Below, piece by piece: positions 1 to 5,489 of a stretch of 17,220 bases of DNA. The notes below the pieces were generated by a model. That model was not told where the DNA came from, did not search any database, and worked only from the letters and a program-made list of their open reading frames with translations. The stretch spans positions 1 through 17,220 of the forward strand of contig JAJYBA010000015.1 in NCBI GenBank assembly GCA_021779235.1, written 5' to 3'. The DNA comes from Bacillota bacterium (GTDB lineage: Bacteria > Bacillota > Clostridia > Clostridiales > Clostridiaceae). The translations under genes and the position numbers were made by a program. The stretch's first letter is position 1. The number at the start of each line of letters is the position of its first letter.

Positions 1-20
1 ATAAATTTAAATGAAAATCT

Positions 21-725
21 TTAATATTTCTTATATATAATATCAGTACTAACTGTATATAATTTGTTTAGTATTAGTAGCAATGAATAACCTAATGTGG
101 CACCTAAAATACTTCCTATAATGCTTGTAATTATATAGAATTCCCAGTGTTTCAATTCCCCATGATTAAATGCCGAAGTGATTGTAATAATTGGCATCAT
201 CATAACTATGCCTGGAATAAGTGAAATAAATATAATTTTCCGTAGTTTTATCATATTGTTCTTTAATATCGGGAGGAGGTAACCTAATGAGAAAGATAAG
301 AGCATTGCTACGACAAAAGTAATAGATAGATTAATAGTAATTAATGAACTTCGAGAAGAATGAAACAAGCCTATTGGAGTTTTTACATCCACATAGTTAG
401 GTAGTGTCGATGTCATGCTGAATCCTATAGGAGTAAAAAAACATAACTTCAATATTACAATGAATAAGAGCAATCCTATTGTTATCAACGGCCCTTTTCT
501 AAAATTTATCATGGCATAAGTTATGCTATCTTTCAGTTCTTTACTATTCCCAAAGTTTTCAATAGCTATCCTAACAGCTTCTTCCTGTGAATATCCTTTA
601 TTTATATACTCTTGCTTAAGCATATGTAAGTGGTCTATAAACTCTTCGGCTATTTCTTTCTTTTGTCTATTGCTAATTTTTATATCCTTTATTATTGATT
701 TAACAAAGGAGTCAAACTCGTACAT
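21..725 (-). CDS. HAAS-domain multipass membrane protein, partner of PadR
   Basis: A 234-residue protein. Its N-terminal 75 residues are a charged helical segment ending in a typical 'SQEEAVRIAIENFGN' stretch (about residues 46-60). This matches the HAAS (DUF1700-like permease prefix) domain that is often encoded beside PadR regulators. Four hydrophobic segments follow at about residues 79-102, 127-153, 164-186 and 194-222, so it should sit in the cytoplasmic membrane with the HAAS domain inside. The ATG has a good AGGAGG Shine-Dalgarno 7 nt upstream, lying inside the 3' end of the PadR gene. The two genes overlap by 34 nt, which suggests translational coupling and co-regulation. From the family, HAAS proteins are thought to be membrane-linked signalling or transport accessories, but no reaction is known. 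The family call is fairly secure; the function is unknown. Confidence 0.75.
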   Translation of the reverse strand: MYEFDSFVKSIIKDIKISNRQKKEIAEEFIDHLHMLKQEYINKGYSQEEAVRIAIENFGNSKELKDSITYAMINFRKGPLITIGLLLFIVILKLCFFTPIGFSMTSTLPNYVDVKTPIGLFHSSRSSLITINLSITFVVAMLLSFSLGYLLPILKNNMIKLRKIIFISLIPGIVMMMPIITITSAFNHGELKHWEFYIITSIIGSILGATLGYSLLLILNKLYTVSTDIIYKKY

Positions 726-1048
726 GGTAATCCCTCCTTACATGTCTTAATTAAATTGTTTAGTATATTCCACTGCTTGATTTTTTCATTTAATTCTGTT
801 TTGCCACTTTCAGTAATTGTGTAGTATTTTCTACGGTTACCCGACTCCAAATCTATCCAATATGATTTTATTAATCCCTTTTTTTCTAATCTTTGAAGGG
901 CAGGATACAATGTACCTTCTCCCATGCAATATAAATCTTTACTCTTTTCCTTTAACATTTTTGCAATTTCATAGCCGTATAAATCGTCATTTTCAATTAG
1001 AGATAACAGAAGAATTTCAATACTTCCCTTCATTAGCTCTTTATCCAT
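692..1048 (-). CDS. PadR-family transcriptional regulator
   Basis: A 118-residue winged-helix protein of the short PadR type. The hallmarks are visible in order: an N-terminal 'KGSIEILLLSLI' helix, 'LYGYEIAKML', the recognition-helix motif 'GTLYPALQRLEKKGLI' and the wing 'RRKYYTITESGK'. Two in-frame ATGs exist, at 1057 and 1048. The AAGGGG ribosome binding site (1058-1063) directly abuts the first but lies 9 nt from the second, so 1048 is chosen. It is first in a two-gene operon with the HAAS membrane protein. Members of this family usually repress their own operon and respond to small molecules, cell envelope stress or phenolic compounds; the ligand here cannot be told. An inverted repeat that fits a PadR operator overlaps its promoter. 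The C-terminal dimerisation helix is short, as in the compact subclass. Confidence 0.88.
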   Translation of the reverse strand: MDKELMKGSIEILLLSLIENDDLYGYEIAKMLKEKSKDLYCMGEGTLYPALQRLEKKGLIKSYWIDLESGNRRKYYTITESGKTELNEKIKQWNILNNLIKTCKEGLPCTSLTPLLNQ

Positions 1049-1079
1049 ATAAACCATCCCCTTACAAAATTATACAATA

Positions 1080-1108
1080 ATTATAATACTATCTACATCG
1101 TAATACAA
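1080..1108 (-). promoter_or_regulatory. Promoter of the padR-HAAS operon
   Basis: On the minus strand, a TTGTAT -35 box (1103-1108) and a perfect TATAAT -10 box (1080-1085) are separated by 17 bp, a near-ideal sigma-A arrangement. Transcription would start around 1073, giving a short leader before padR. Confidence 0.7.
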
Positions 1109-1113
1109 GGTAC
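1093..1113. promoter_or_regulatory. Candidate PadR operator (inverted repeat)
   Basis: A 21-bp imperfect dyad centred on the A at 1103, with arms CTACATCGTA and (reverse complement) GTACCTTGTA matching at 7 of 10 positions. The central GTA-A-TAC core and outer TAC/GTA triplets resemble operators described for PadR proteins. It overlaps the -35 box and part of the spacer, so binding would block RNA polymerase; autorepression is inferred. Confidence 0.55.
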
Positions 1114-1308
1114 ATTTACAACTAATTTAATATATAATTCGTATTTAAATACAATGTCGTCTTATATGAATGTTTCTAAGCAACTTATTATTTATTATAT
1201 AGGAAATGGATGTAGATATTATTTATACTTGAATGTAGGGAGGTTTTGTTCTTTGAATGCGCCTGATCATGTAATAAGTGAAAGGTAGTATATAGTGATT
1301 TTATAGTG
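1114..1308. other. Left part of a 690-bp gene-free gap
   Basis: No convincing gene is seen here. A 44-codon open frame from an ATG at 1154 to a TAG at 1286-1288 lacks a ribosome binding site. The GGGAGG near 1239 precedes only a few codons. The rest of the gap, to 1799, contains the repeats listed below and the promoter of the TPR gene. The stretch could be an eroded gene or leader, but nothing identifies it. Confidence 0.4.
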
Positions 1309-1340
1309 TCTTAGTTTATGGAATTTTGCATGGAATAAGA

Positions 1341-1577
1341 TCTTTTTTCTTAGATTATGCTAACAAAAGTATAGATTGCGTAAAATGAATTTGAACAAGC
1401 CTTAGCAATTCTTAATTTATTTTATTTGCAGATGCGTAAAGAAAAATGCGTGTTTGAGCGATAGCGAGTTTGTATTTTTTAGCAACTGCAAATAAAATAA
1501 ATTTTAGAACTACTTGGCGAAGTGAGAGCATTCTAGCAAGCTATACTTTTCGTTATAGCATAATATAAGAAAAAACT
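1341..1577. repeat. Large imperfect inverted repeat (about 237 bp)
   Basis: The outer arms, 1341-1373 and 1541-1577, are inverted copies sharing TTTTTTCTTA, ATTATGCTA and AAAAGTATAG with small gaps. Inside, an 18-bp arm at 1414-1431 (AATTTATTTTATTTGCAG) is perfectly complementary to 1486-1503. The 54-nt central loop contains the small dyad GAGCGATAGCGAG. The whole unit could fold as a long hairpin in RNA or as a cruciform in DNA. It has no coding potential and resembles a MITE-like or palindromic intergenic element. I do not recognise a named family. Confidence 0.6.
1502..1551 (+). repeat. Diverged direct repeat, copy A
   Basis: This segment shares TTTAGAA, GCGAAGTGAGA (11 bp exact) and TATACTTTTC, in the same order and near-identical spacing, with 1691-1741. 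It forms part of the right arm of the large inverted repeat. The pair suggests a dispersed intergenic element that has been duplicated and has drifted. Confidence 0.55.
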
Positions 1578-1690
1578 CTTAGTTTACAATATTCCACAAG
1601 TTCGTATCAGATTATAGTTACTTATATACTAATCACAACATTGAAATGGTATACTATTCCATTAAATAAACTAAGATTCTGTAATATTAA

Positions 1691-1741
1691 TTTAGAAGTA
1701 CTCAGCGAAGTGAGATGATATTGTAGTAATATATACTTTTC
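1691..1741 (+). repeat. Diverged direct repeat, copy B
   Basis: Second copy of the element at 1502-1551, with the shared core GCGAAGTGAGA at 1704-1714 and a terminal TATACTTTTC. It ends just upstream of the TPR gene's likely -10 box, so it may supply promoter sequence. Confidence 0.55.
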
Positions 1742-1753
1742 TCTTTTTCTCTA

Positions 1754-1762
1754 TGATATAAT
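1754..1762 (+). promoter_or_regulatory. Extended -10 promoter element for the TPR gene
   Basis: TGATATAAT matches the extended -10 form TGnTATAAT and lies 37 nt before the TPR start codon. The matching -35 position (1734-1739, TACTTT) is poor, which extended -10 promoters tolerate. Confidence 0.4.
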
Positions 1763-1799
1763 TATAATACTTATAAATTTAGAAATAAAAGGTGAAACT

Positions 1800-3116
1800 A
1801 TGGATAAATCAGGGAAAATATATGTAAAAGCAATGAATAAATATAATGATGGGTATATAGACAAAGCATTAGCTCTTTGTGAAAAGAGTATTTCTCTAAG
1901 TATTACAAATGCTGCAGCCTTAAATTTAAAAGGTATTTTATATTATTTAAAAGGTGATTTAGAAAATGCTAAAAAAATGTGGAATATAAATTATAAAAGA
2001 AATAATGATGAAGTATCAAAAAAATATTTAAAGGATAGTATAAATGATAGGGAAAAATTACAGTTGTATGTTAATGCTTTAGAGCTAATAAAGCAACTTA
2101 ATATATCTGGTGCTCTCCAGATTTTAAAGCAATGTGAAAATAGTCACTTTAATTTTATAAATGTAAATAACCATATAAGCCTATGTTACATAAAACAAGG
2201 AGAATATGATAAAGCATTACAGTATATAAATGAGGTTTTGAAAGTAGATAAGAAAAATGCTCAAGCTATTATGAATAAAAAAACATTAATAGAATATGGT
2301 AGTTTAAAAAGAGAAATAAACTATAAAAAAATAGTTGTGGTTACTGCTAGTATATTTTTAGCTATAACACTAATAGTTTTTGGCAAAACATTTATGTATA
2401 ATGTAAAAAATCTTTCAATTACAGGTATGAAAAAAATACAAAGTGGAATAACGTTAATTAAGAAGAAAGATAATGAAGAAACCAAGGAGTTAGTAAAAAC
2501 AGAAAGTCAAAAATCTGAAGAAATTAAAAAAAATACTGAAGTATCGAAGCGAAATACAAGTAAGAATGAAGAGAAACCAATAGCATATAACACACAAGAA
2601 ATGACGAAATTTCCACGAGAACAATTTAAGCAAAGTATAAACAATAATAATATGGAGCAAATAATTGAATATGTAGATAAGTGGAAAAATGTTGATTTGG
2701 AAATGAATGATAAACTGCTTATGGTAAAAGGTGAAGAAATTATTAAGAGTAGTGGCGTAGTATATTTTTATGAAAAAGGTGTAAGTTATATAAATAGTAA
2801 AAATTTCATTGAAGCACAAAAATACTTTTTATATGCATTACCTTATTCTAAAGATAATTATTTAGAGGAGCACATTATTTATATGCTTGCCTTAAGTTAC
2901 AAATCTATTTCTGACTTTCAGAATGCTGTTAAATATTACGAGATTAGTTTAAATCAATTTCCTAGTGGAAGCTACACAGAGGAAGTTTTATATAATTTAA
3001 TTCTTATAGAAAAAGATGTAGATATAAATAAAGCAAAAGCTTATGCGGAAAAATTGGTAAAACAATTTCCACATTCACAATATAATAACACTATAGTGAA
3101 AAAAATATTAGAATAG
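1800..3116 (+). CDS. Membrane-anchored tetratricopeptide-repeat protein
   Basis: A 438-residue protein with two TPR regions split by one membrane helix. The N-terminal region (about residues 5-165) shows TPR-like pairs such as 'YIDKALALCEKSISL' and 'GEYDKALQYINEVLKVDKKN'. A hydrophobic helix lies at about 178-195. A long Lys/Glu-rich, probably disordered linker (about 222-265) follows, then a second TPR region (about 325-437, with 'FQNAVKYYEISLNQFPSGSY') of the kind seen in YbgF/BamD-like periplasmic or extracellular TPRs. With no signal peptide and a basic N-terminal flank, the likely topology is N-terminus inside, C-terminus outside. That would make it a scaffold bridging cytoplasm and cell surface. 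AAAGGTG 5 nt before the ATG is an acceptable ribosome binding site. It appears monocistronic. The domain type is clear; the partner is unknown. Confidence 0.75.
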   Translation: MDKSGKIYVKAMNKYNDGYIDKALALCEKSISLSITNAAALNLKGILYYLKGDLENAKKMWNINYKRNNDEVSKKYLKDSINDREKLQLYVNALELIKQLNISGALQILKQCENSHFNFINVNNHISLCYIKQGEYDKALQYINEVLKVDKKNAQAIMNKKTLIEYGSLKREINYKKIVVVTASIFLAITLIVFGKTFMYNVKNLSITGMKKIQSGITLIKKKDNEETKELVKTESQKSEEIKKNTEVSKRNTSKNEEKPIAYNTQEMTKFPREQFKQSINNNNMEQIIEYVDKWKNVDLEMNDKLLMVKGEEIIKSSGVVYFYEKGVSYINSKNFIEAQKYFLYALPYSKDNYLEEHIIYMLALSYKSISDFQNAVKYYEISLNQFPSGSYTEEVLYNLILIEKDVDINKAKAYAEKLVKQFPHSQYNNTIVKKILE

Positions 3117-3164
3117 ACAAGGACATTTTAAATTTTGGTTTGGGTATACTAATTTAAAATATCA

Positions 3165-3193
3165 TTGACTAGTCACATAATAAGGTATACAAT
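3165..3193 (+). promoter_or_regulatory. trxA promoter
   Basis: TTGACT (3165-3170) and TACAAT (3188-3193) are separated by exactly 17 bp, a strong sigma-A-type promoter. Transcription should begin near 3200, about 43 nt before the trxA start codon. Confidence 0.75.
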
Positions 3194-3205
3194 AATAATA
3201 TATAA

Positions 3206-3224
3206 TATACCCTGGTAGGGTATA
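3206..3224. promoter_or_regulatory. Perfect palindrome, candidate repressor operator at trxA
   Basis: TATACCC-TGGTA-GGGTATA, a 7-bp perfect dyad with a 5-bp centre, lies 12 bp after the -10 box, in the initially transcribed region and just before the ribosome binding site. Its ATACCC/GGGTAT arms resemble operators of the CsoR/RcnR/CstR (DUF156) repressor family, which sense copper, nickel or persulfide. The position fits a repressor roadblock. The regulator is not encoded in this window. Confidence 0.5.
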
Positions 3225-3242
3225 ACAACTGGAGGTAATAAT

Positions 3243-3560
3243 ATGATTAAAGAAGTTAATGATAAAAATTTTAATGAGGAAATTGCAAATTCCGATAGTA
3301 TAGTTGTAGTTGATTTTTGGGCGCCTTGGTGTGGGCCTTGTAGAATGTTAAGCCCAGTAATTGAAGAATTAGCAAAGGAAATGGGAAAAGAAGTTAAGTT
3401 TGCAAAAGTAAATGTAGATGAAAACCCAATGATATCATCAAAGTATAAAATTGCAAGTATTCCAACAGTTATGGTATTCAATAAAGATGCAGTTAGAGAA
3501 ACTATGGTAGGTTTCAGACCTAAAGCAGATTTAAAGAAAATAATTGAAAGAAATTTATAA
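3243..3560 (+). CDS. trxA: Thioredoxin
   Basis: A 105-residue classical thioredoxin: the cytoplasmic dithiol protein that reduces disulfides in enzymes such as ribonucleotide reductase and peroxiredoxins. The full fold is present: 'VVVDFWAPWCGPCRM' with the WCGPC redox centre at about residues 28-32, the buried Asp in 'VVVDFW', the 'VNVDENP' strand and the cis-proline loop 'IASIPTV'. GGAGG lies 7 nt before the ATG. It is followed after 230 nt by its presumed reductase, but a hairpin in between suggests separate transcripts. Its promoter carries a palindromic operator candidate, so it may be induced by metal or sulfur stress. The family call is very secure. Confidence 0.96.
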   Translation: MIKEVNDKNFNEEIANSDSIVVVDFWAPWCGPCRMLSPVIEELAKEMGKEVKFAKVNVDENPMISSKYKIASIPTVMVFNKDAVRETMVGFRPKADLKKIIERNL

Positions 3561-3644
3561 AATTTGATTTAAAAATTTTAATACTCACTACACATGTTAC
3601 TTTTATGATTCACTAATATAATGAAAATTAAATATGAACATTTT

Positions 3645-3695
3645 GGAGATAGTTATTTTAAATTTTTAAAATTTAAATAAATATCTCCATTTTAT
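3645..3695. terminator. Probable terminator between trxA and trxB
   Basis: GGAGATA (3645-3651) pairs with TATCTCC (3682-3688) around an AT-rich, partly self-complementary interior (TTATTT/AAATAA and AAATTT/AAATTT). The tail is ATTTTAT on the plus strand and AAAATGTTC on the minus strand, so the U-tract is weak. It would act mainly on trxA transcripts. Confidence 0.5.
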
Positions 3696-3790
3696 AAGTG
3701 AAGAAAGTTTATCTATATATAGGGTCAAATATGGAGGATAACGTTTATTAATTGTTATCTATTCTTAGAGTAAAATAAGGAGGGAGAATT

Positions 3791-4660
3791 ATGGGAGAAA
3801 GATATGATATCGCTATAATTGGAACAGGACCAGCGGGTCTTGAAGCTGCTATTAATGCTAAGATTAGAAATAAAAATATAATTCTTTTTGGAAATAAGGA
3901 ACTAAGTGCAAAACTAATGAAAGCACCAAAGGTAAACAATTTTTTAGGATTTCCTAACGTTACAGGAAATGAGCTTAAAAACCACTTTGCAGCTCATATT
4001 GCAGCTATGGGAATAGGTATTGTCAATGAGAAAATAAATAATATTTACGCTATGGGAGACTATTTTGCTTTGATGGTAAACGAAAAGATGTATGAGGCTA
4101 AAGCAATAATTTTAGCTACAGGAATAGAATACACCAAGCCATTAAAAGGAGAAGAAAAGCTTTTAGGAAAAGGAGTAGGGTACTGTGCTACTTGTGATGC
4201 TCCATTATATAAAGGGAAAACAGTTGTTATAGTTGGATATAACAAAGAAAGCGAAGAAGAGACTAATTATGTAAGTGAGCTTTCTAGTAAAACATATTAC
4301 ATTCCTATGTATAGAGGGGAATATAATTTAAATGCTAATGTAGAGATAATAAATTATAAGCCTTTAGAAATAATTGGTGAAGATAGGGTAACTAAGGTTA
4401 TTTTAGAGCAAGGTGAAATAACTACAGATGGGATTTTCATGCTAAGAGATAGTGTATCTCCGGGCCAATTAGTGCCAGGACTAGAGATAGAAGAAGGACA
4501 TATAAAAGTAGATAGAAATATGAAAACAAATATAGAAGGATGCTATGCAGCAGGAGACTGTACCGGAAAGCCATACCAGTACATTAAGGCTGCAGGTGAA
4601 GGACTTGTGGCAGCATTAGGTGCGGTTTCCTATTTGGATAAGGCACATGGAAATAAATAA
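3791..4660 (+). CDS. Thioredoxin reductase-like flavoprotein, ferredoxin-dependent type (FFTR-like)
   Basis: A 289-residue two-domain flavoprotein. The FAD-binding 'GTGPAG' is at residues 11-16, the redox-active CATC at 132-135, and the C-terminal FAD motif 'GDCTGKPYQ' at 255-263 with 'IKAAGEG'. Ordinary NADPH-dependent TrxB has a GGGxSAxEE motif and an HRR basic motif for NADPH in the inserted domain. Here the equivalent places read 'VGYNKESEEE' (148-157) and 'YYIPMYRGEY' (169-178), so both motifs are absent. Combined with a length about 20-30 residues below TrxB, this matches ferredoxin-dependent flavin thioredoxin reductases known from clostridia. Role: pass electrons from reduced ferredoxin through FAD and the CATC disulfide to thioredoxin, probably the product of trxA upstream. 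AGGAGGG precedes the ATG. The electron donor is inferred from the missing motifs. Confidence 0.85.
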   Translation: MGERYDIAIIGTGPAGLEAAINAKIRNKNIILFGNKELSAKLMKAPKVNNFLGFPNVTGNELKNHFAAHIAAMGIGIVNEKINNIYAMGDYFALMVNEKMYEAKAIILATGIEYTKPLKGEEKLLGKGVGYCATCDAPLYKGKTVVIVGYNKESEEETNYVSELSSKTYYIPMYRGEYNLNANVEIINYKPLEIIGEDRVTKVILEQGEITTDGIFMLRDSVSPGQLVPGLEIEEGHIKVDRNMKTNIEGCYAAGDCTGKPYQYIKAAGEGLVAALGAVSYLDKAHGNK

Positions 4661-4706
4661 AAACAGGCAGCTAACTAAAGTTAATTCTAACTAAAGTTAT
4701 CTGCCT
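4655..4706 (-). terminator. Terminator for the cell wall hydrolase gene
   Basis: Read on the minus strand, AGGCAG-A-TAACT pairs with AGTTA-G-CTGCCT (4695-4706 with 4665-4676), an 11-pair stem with one mismatch, followed by GTTTTTATTT. The interior contains a 13-bp direct repeat, CTAACTAAAGTTA at 4671-4683 and 4687-4699, itself partly palindromic. Confidence 0.7.
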
Positions 4707-4709
4707 AGG

Positions 4710-4736
4710 CTGTAGTGTGTAACTACAGTTTTTTTT
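4710..4736 (+). terminator. Terminator for the thioredoxin reductase gene
   Basis: CTGTAGT (4710-4716), loop GTGTA, ACTACAG (4722-4728), then eight T residues: a compact intrinsic terminator. Its T-tract overlaps the last codons of the convergent hydrolase gene. Confidence 0.8.
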
Positions 4737-5289
4737 ATTTAACTACAAAGAAAACATGATTTCCTATAGTTTTTACATTGGCTTTTTTTATATCCTTCAT
4801 CCACTGAGAAGTAGCTATTTCAGGATTATAAAAGAAAACAGCCTTGTATGTAGGATCTTTACCTTTTAATGCATCTAATACAGCGGTGTAACTAGCGGAA
4901 TCGGGAATAACATCTGGTGTACCATTGTGAATTACCTTTCCATTCTTAACACAAGAAAAGGCATTTTTTTGATTAATAACACCAGAAATGGATTTTGGAA
5001 AACGACTATCGCTAGCACGATTTAATATAACGGATGCTACTGCAACCTTGCCACTATAAGGTTCAGCACAGCTCTCAGCATATACAACTTGAGCCATTAA
5101 ATAAACATCCTCATCAGTAACATAAAGTGAGTCATTTGACTGATTAAACACCGCTACTGCTTCTATTTGCTCATTATATAAGTCTTTAACTTCTGAGCCA
5201 AGTGAATATAAATGTTCTCCATTTACTCTTAAACTAGGGAATACTAAGAGTAATGTTAGCATACAAGCTAAAAAAGAATATTTTTTCAT
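4735..5289 (-). CDS. Secreted SleB/CwlJ-type cell wall hydrolase
   Basis: A 184-residue protein with an N-terminal signal sequence (Lys-Lys start, hydrophobic core about residues 5-20) and a C-terminal Hydrolase_2 domain. The hallmark 'AQVVYAESCAEPYSGKVAVA' at about 66-85 holds the likely catalytic Glu72, followed by 'SVILNRASDSRFP', the 'INQKNAFSCV' segment and 'FFYNP'. From the family, these are peptidoglycan hydrolases (lytic transglycosylase-like) acting outside the membrane in spore cortex lysis or vegetative wall turnover. The compact catalytic domain lacks an added peptidoglycan-binding repeat, so it is not full-length SleB. AGGAG sits 8 nt before the ATG. The leader is a c-di-AMP riboswitch, an arrangement often seen with wall hydrolases, so a role in turgor-linked wall remodelling is more likely than strict germination. 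Spore-specific use cannot be excluded. Confidence 0.88.
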   Translation of the reverse strand: MKKYSFLACMLTLLLVFPSLRVNGEHLYSLGSEVKDLYNEQIEAVAVFNQSNDSLYVTDEDVYLMAQVVYAESCAEPYSGKVAVASVILNRASDSRFPKSISGVINQKNAFSCVKNGKVIHNGTPDVIPDSASYTAVLDALKGKDPTYKAVFFYNPEIATSQWMKDIKKANVKTIGNHVFFVVK

Positions 5290-5305
5290 ACTATCCTCTC
5301 CTTTT

Positions 5306-5403
5306 GCCTACGGAGTTAGCTGACGGGTTCGGAAAAGGTTTAACCTACACTATTAGTGATTCACCCCAAATGCTTGGTTCCTCCGCGTTTTTTTTACTTA
5401 GGC
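5306..5403 (-). promoter_or_regulatory. c-di-AMP riboswitch (ydaO/yuaA class)
   Basis: On the minus strand the leader of the hydrolase gene carries the conserved ydaO/yuaA blocks in order: GGAGGAACC, GGGGTGAATC, then CCGAACCCGTCAGCTAAC and CTCCGTAGGC. The ends pair as P1: GCCTA (5399-5403) with TAGGC (5306-5310). This class binds cyclic di-AMP and normally lowers expression of wall hydrolases and potassium transporters when the ligand is high. No intrinsic terminator is seen between the aptamer and the ATG. The Shine-Dalgarno begins 3 nt after P1, so control is probably at translation initiation. The match is to conserved primary sequence recalled from the family; no covariance search was run. 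Confidence 0.92.
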
Positions 5404-5451
5404 TAATGATAGTGTGCCCTAGAGGGGAAAAATAATACATTGATTTCTTAT

Positions 5452-5479
5452 AGTATACCTAAAAGGAATGTAGATGTAA
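5452..5479 (-). promoter_or_regulatory. Promoter upstream of the riboswitch
   Basis: On the minus strand, TTACAT (5474-5479), a 16-bp spacer and TATACT (5452-5457) form a reasonable sigma-A promoter directly after the stop codon of the upstream gene. It would give a leader of about 155 nt that includes the whole aptamer. Confidence 0.5.
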
Positions 5480-5489
5480 TAATATATGC

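Noticed and set aside
1154..1288. 44-codon open frame in the left gap
   Set aside because: No ribosome binding site, atypical composition and no recognisable motif; likely chance in AT-rich DNA.
3125..3160. 10-bp inverted repeat ATTTTAAATT/AATTTAAAAT after the TPR gene, as a terminator
   Set aside because: The stem is entirely A/T with a 16-nt loop and no T-tract; too weak to call.
3737..3759. GATAAC/GTTATC inverted repeat before the thioredoxin reductase gene
   Set aside because: Short 6-bp arms with an 11-bp AT-rich centre and no nearby promoter boxes that I can trust; could be chance.
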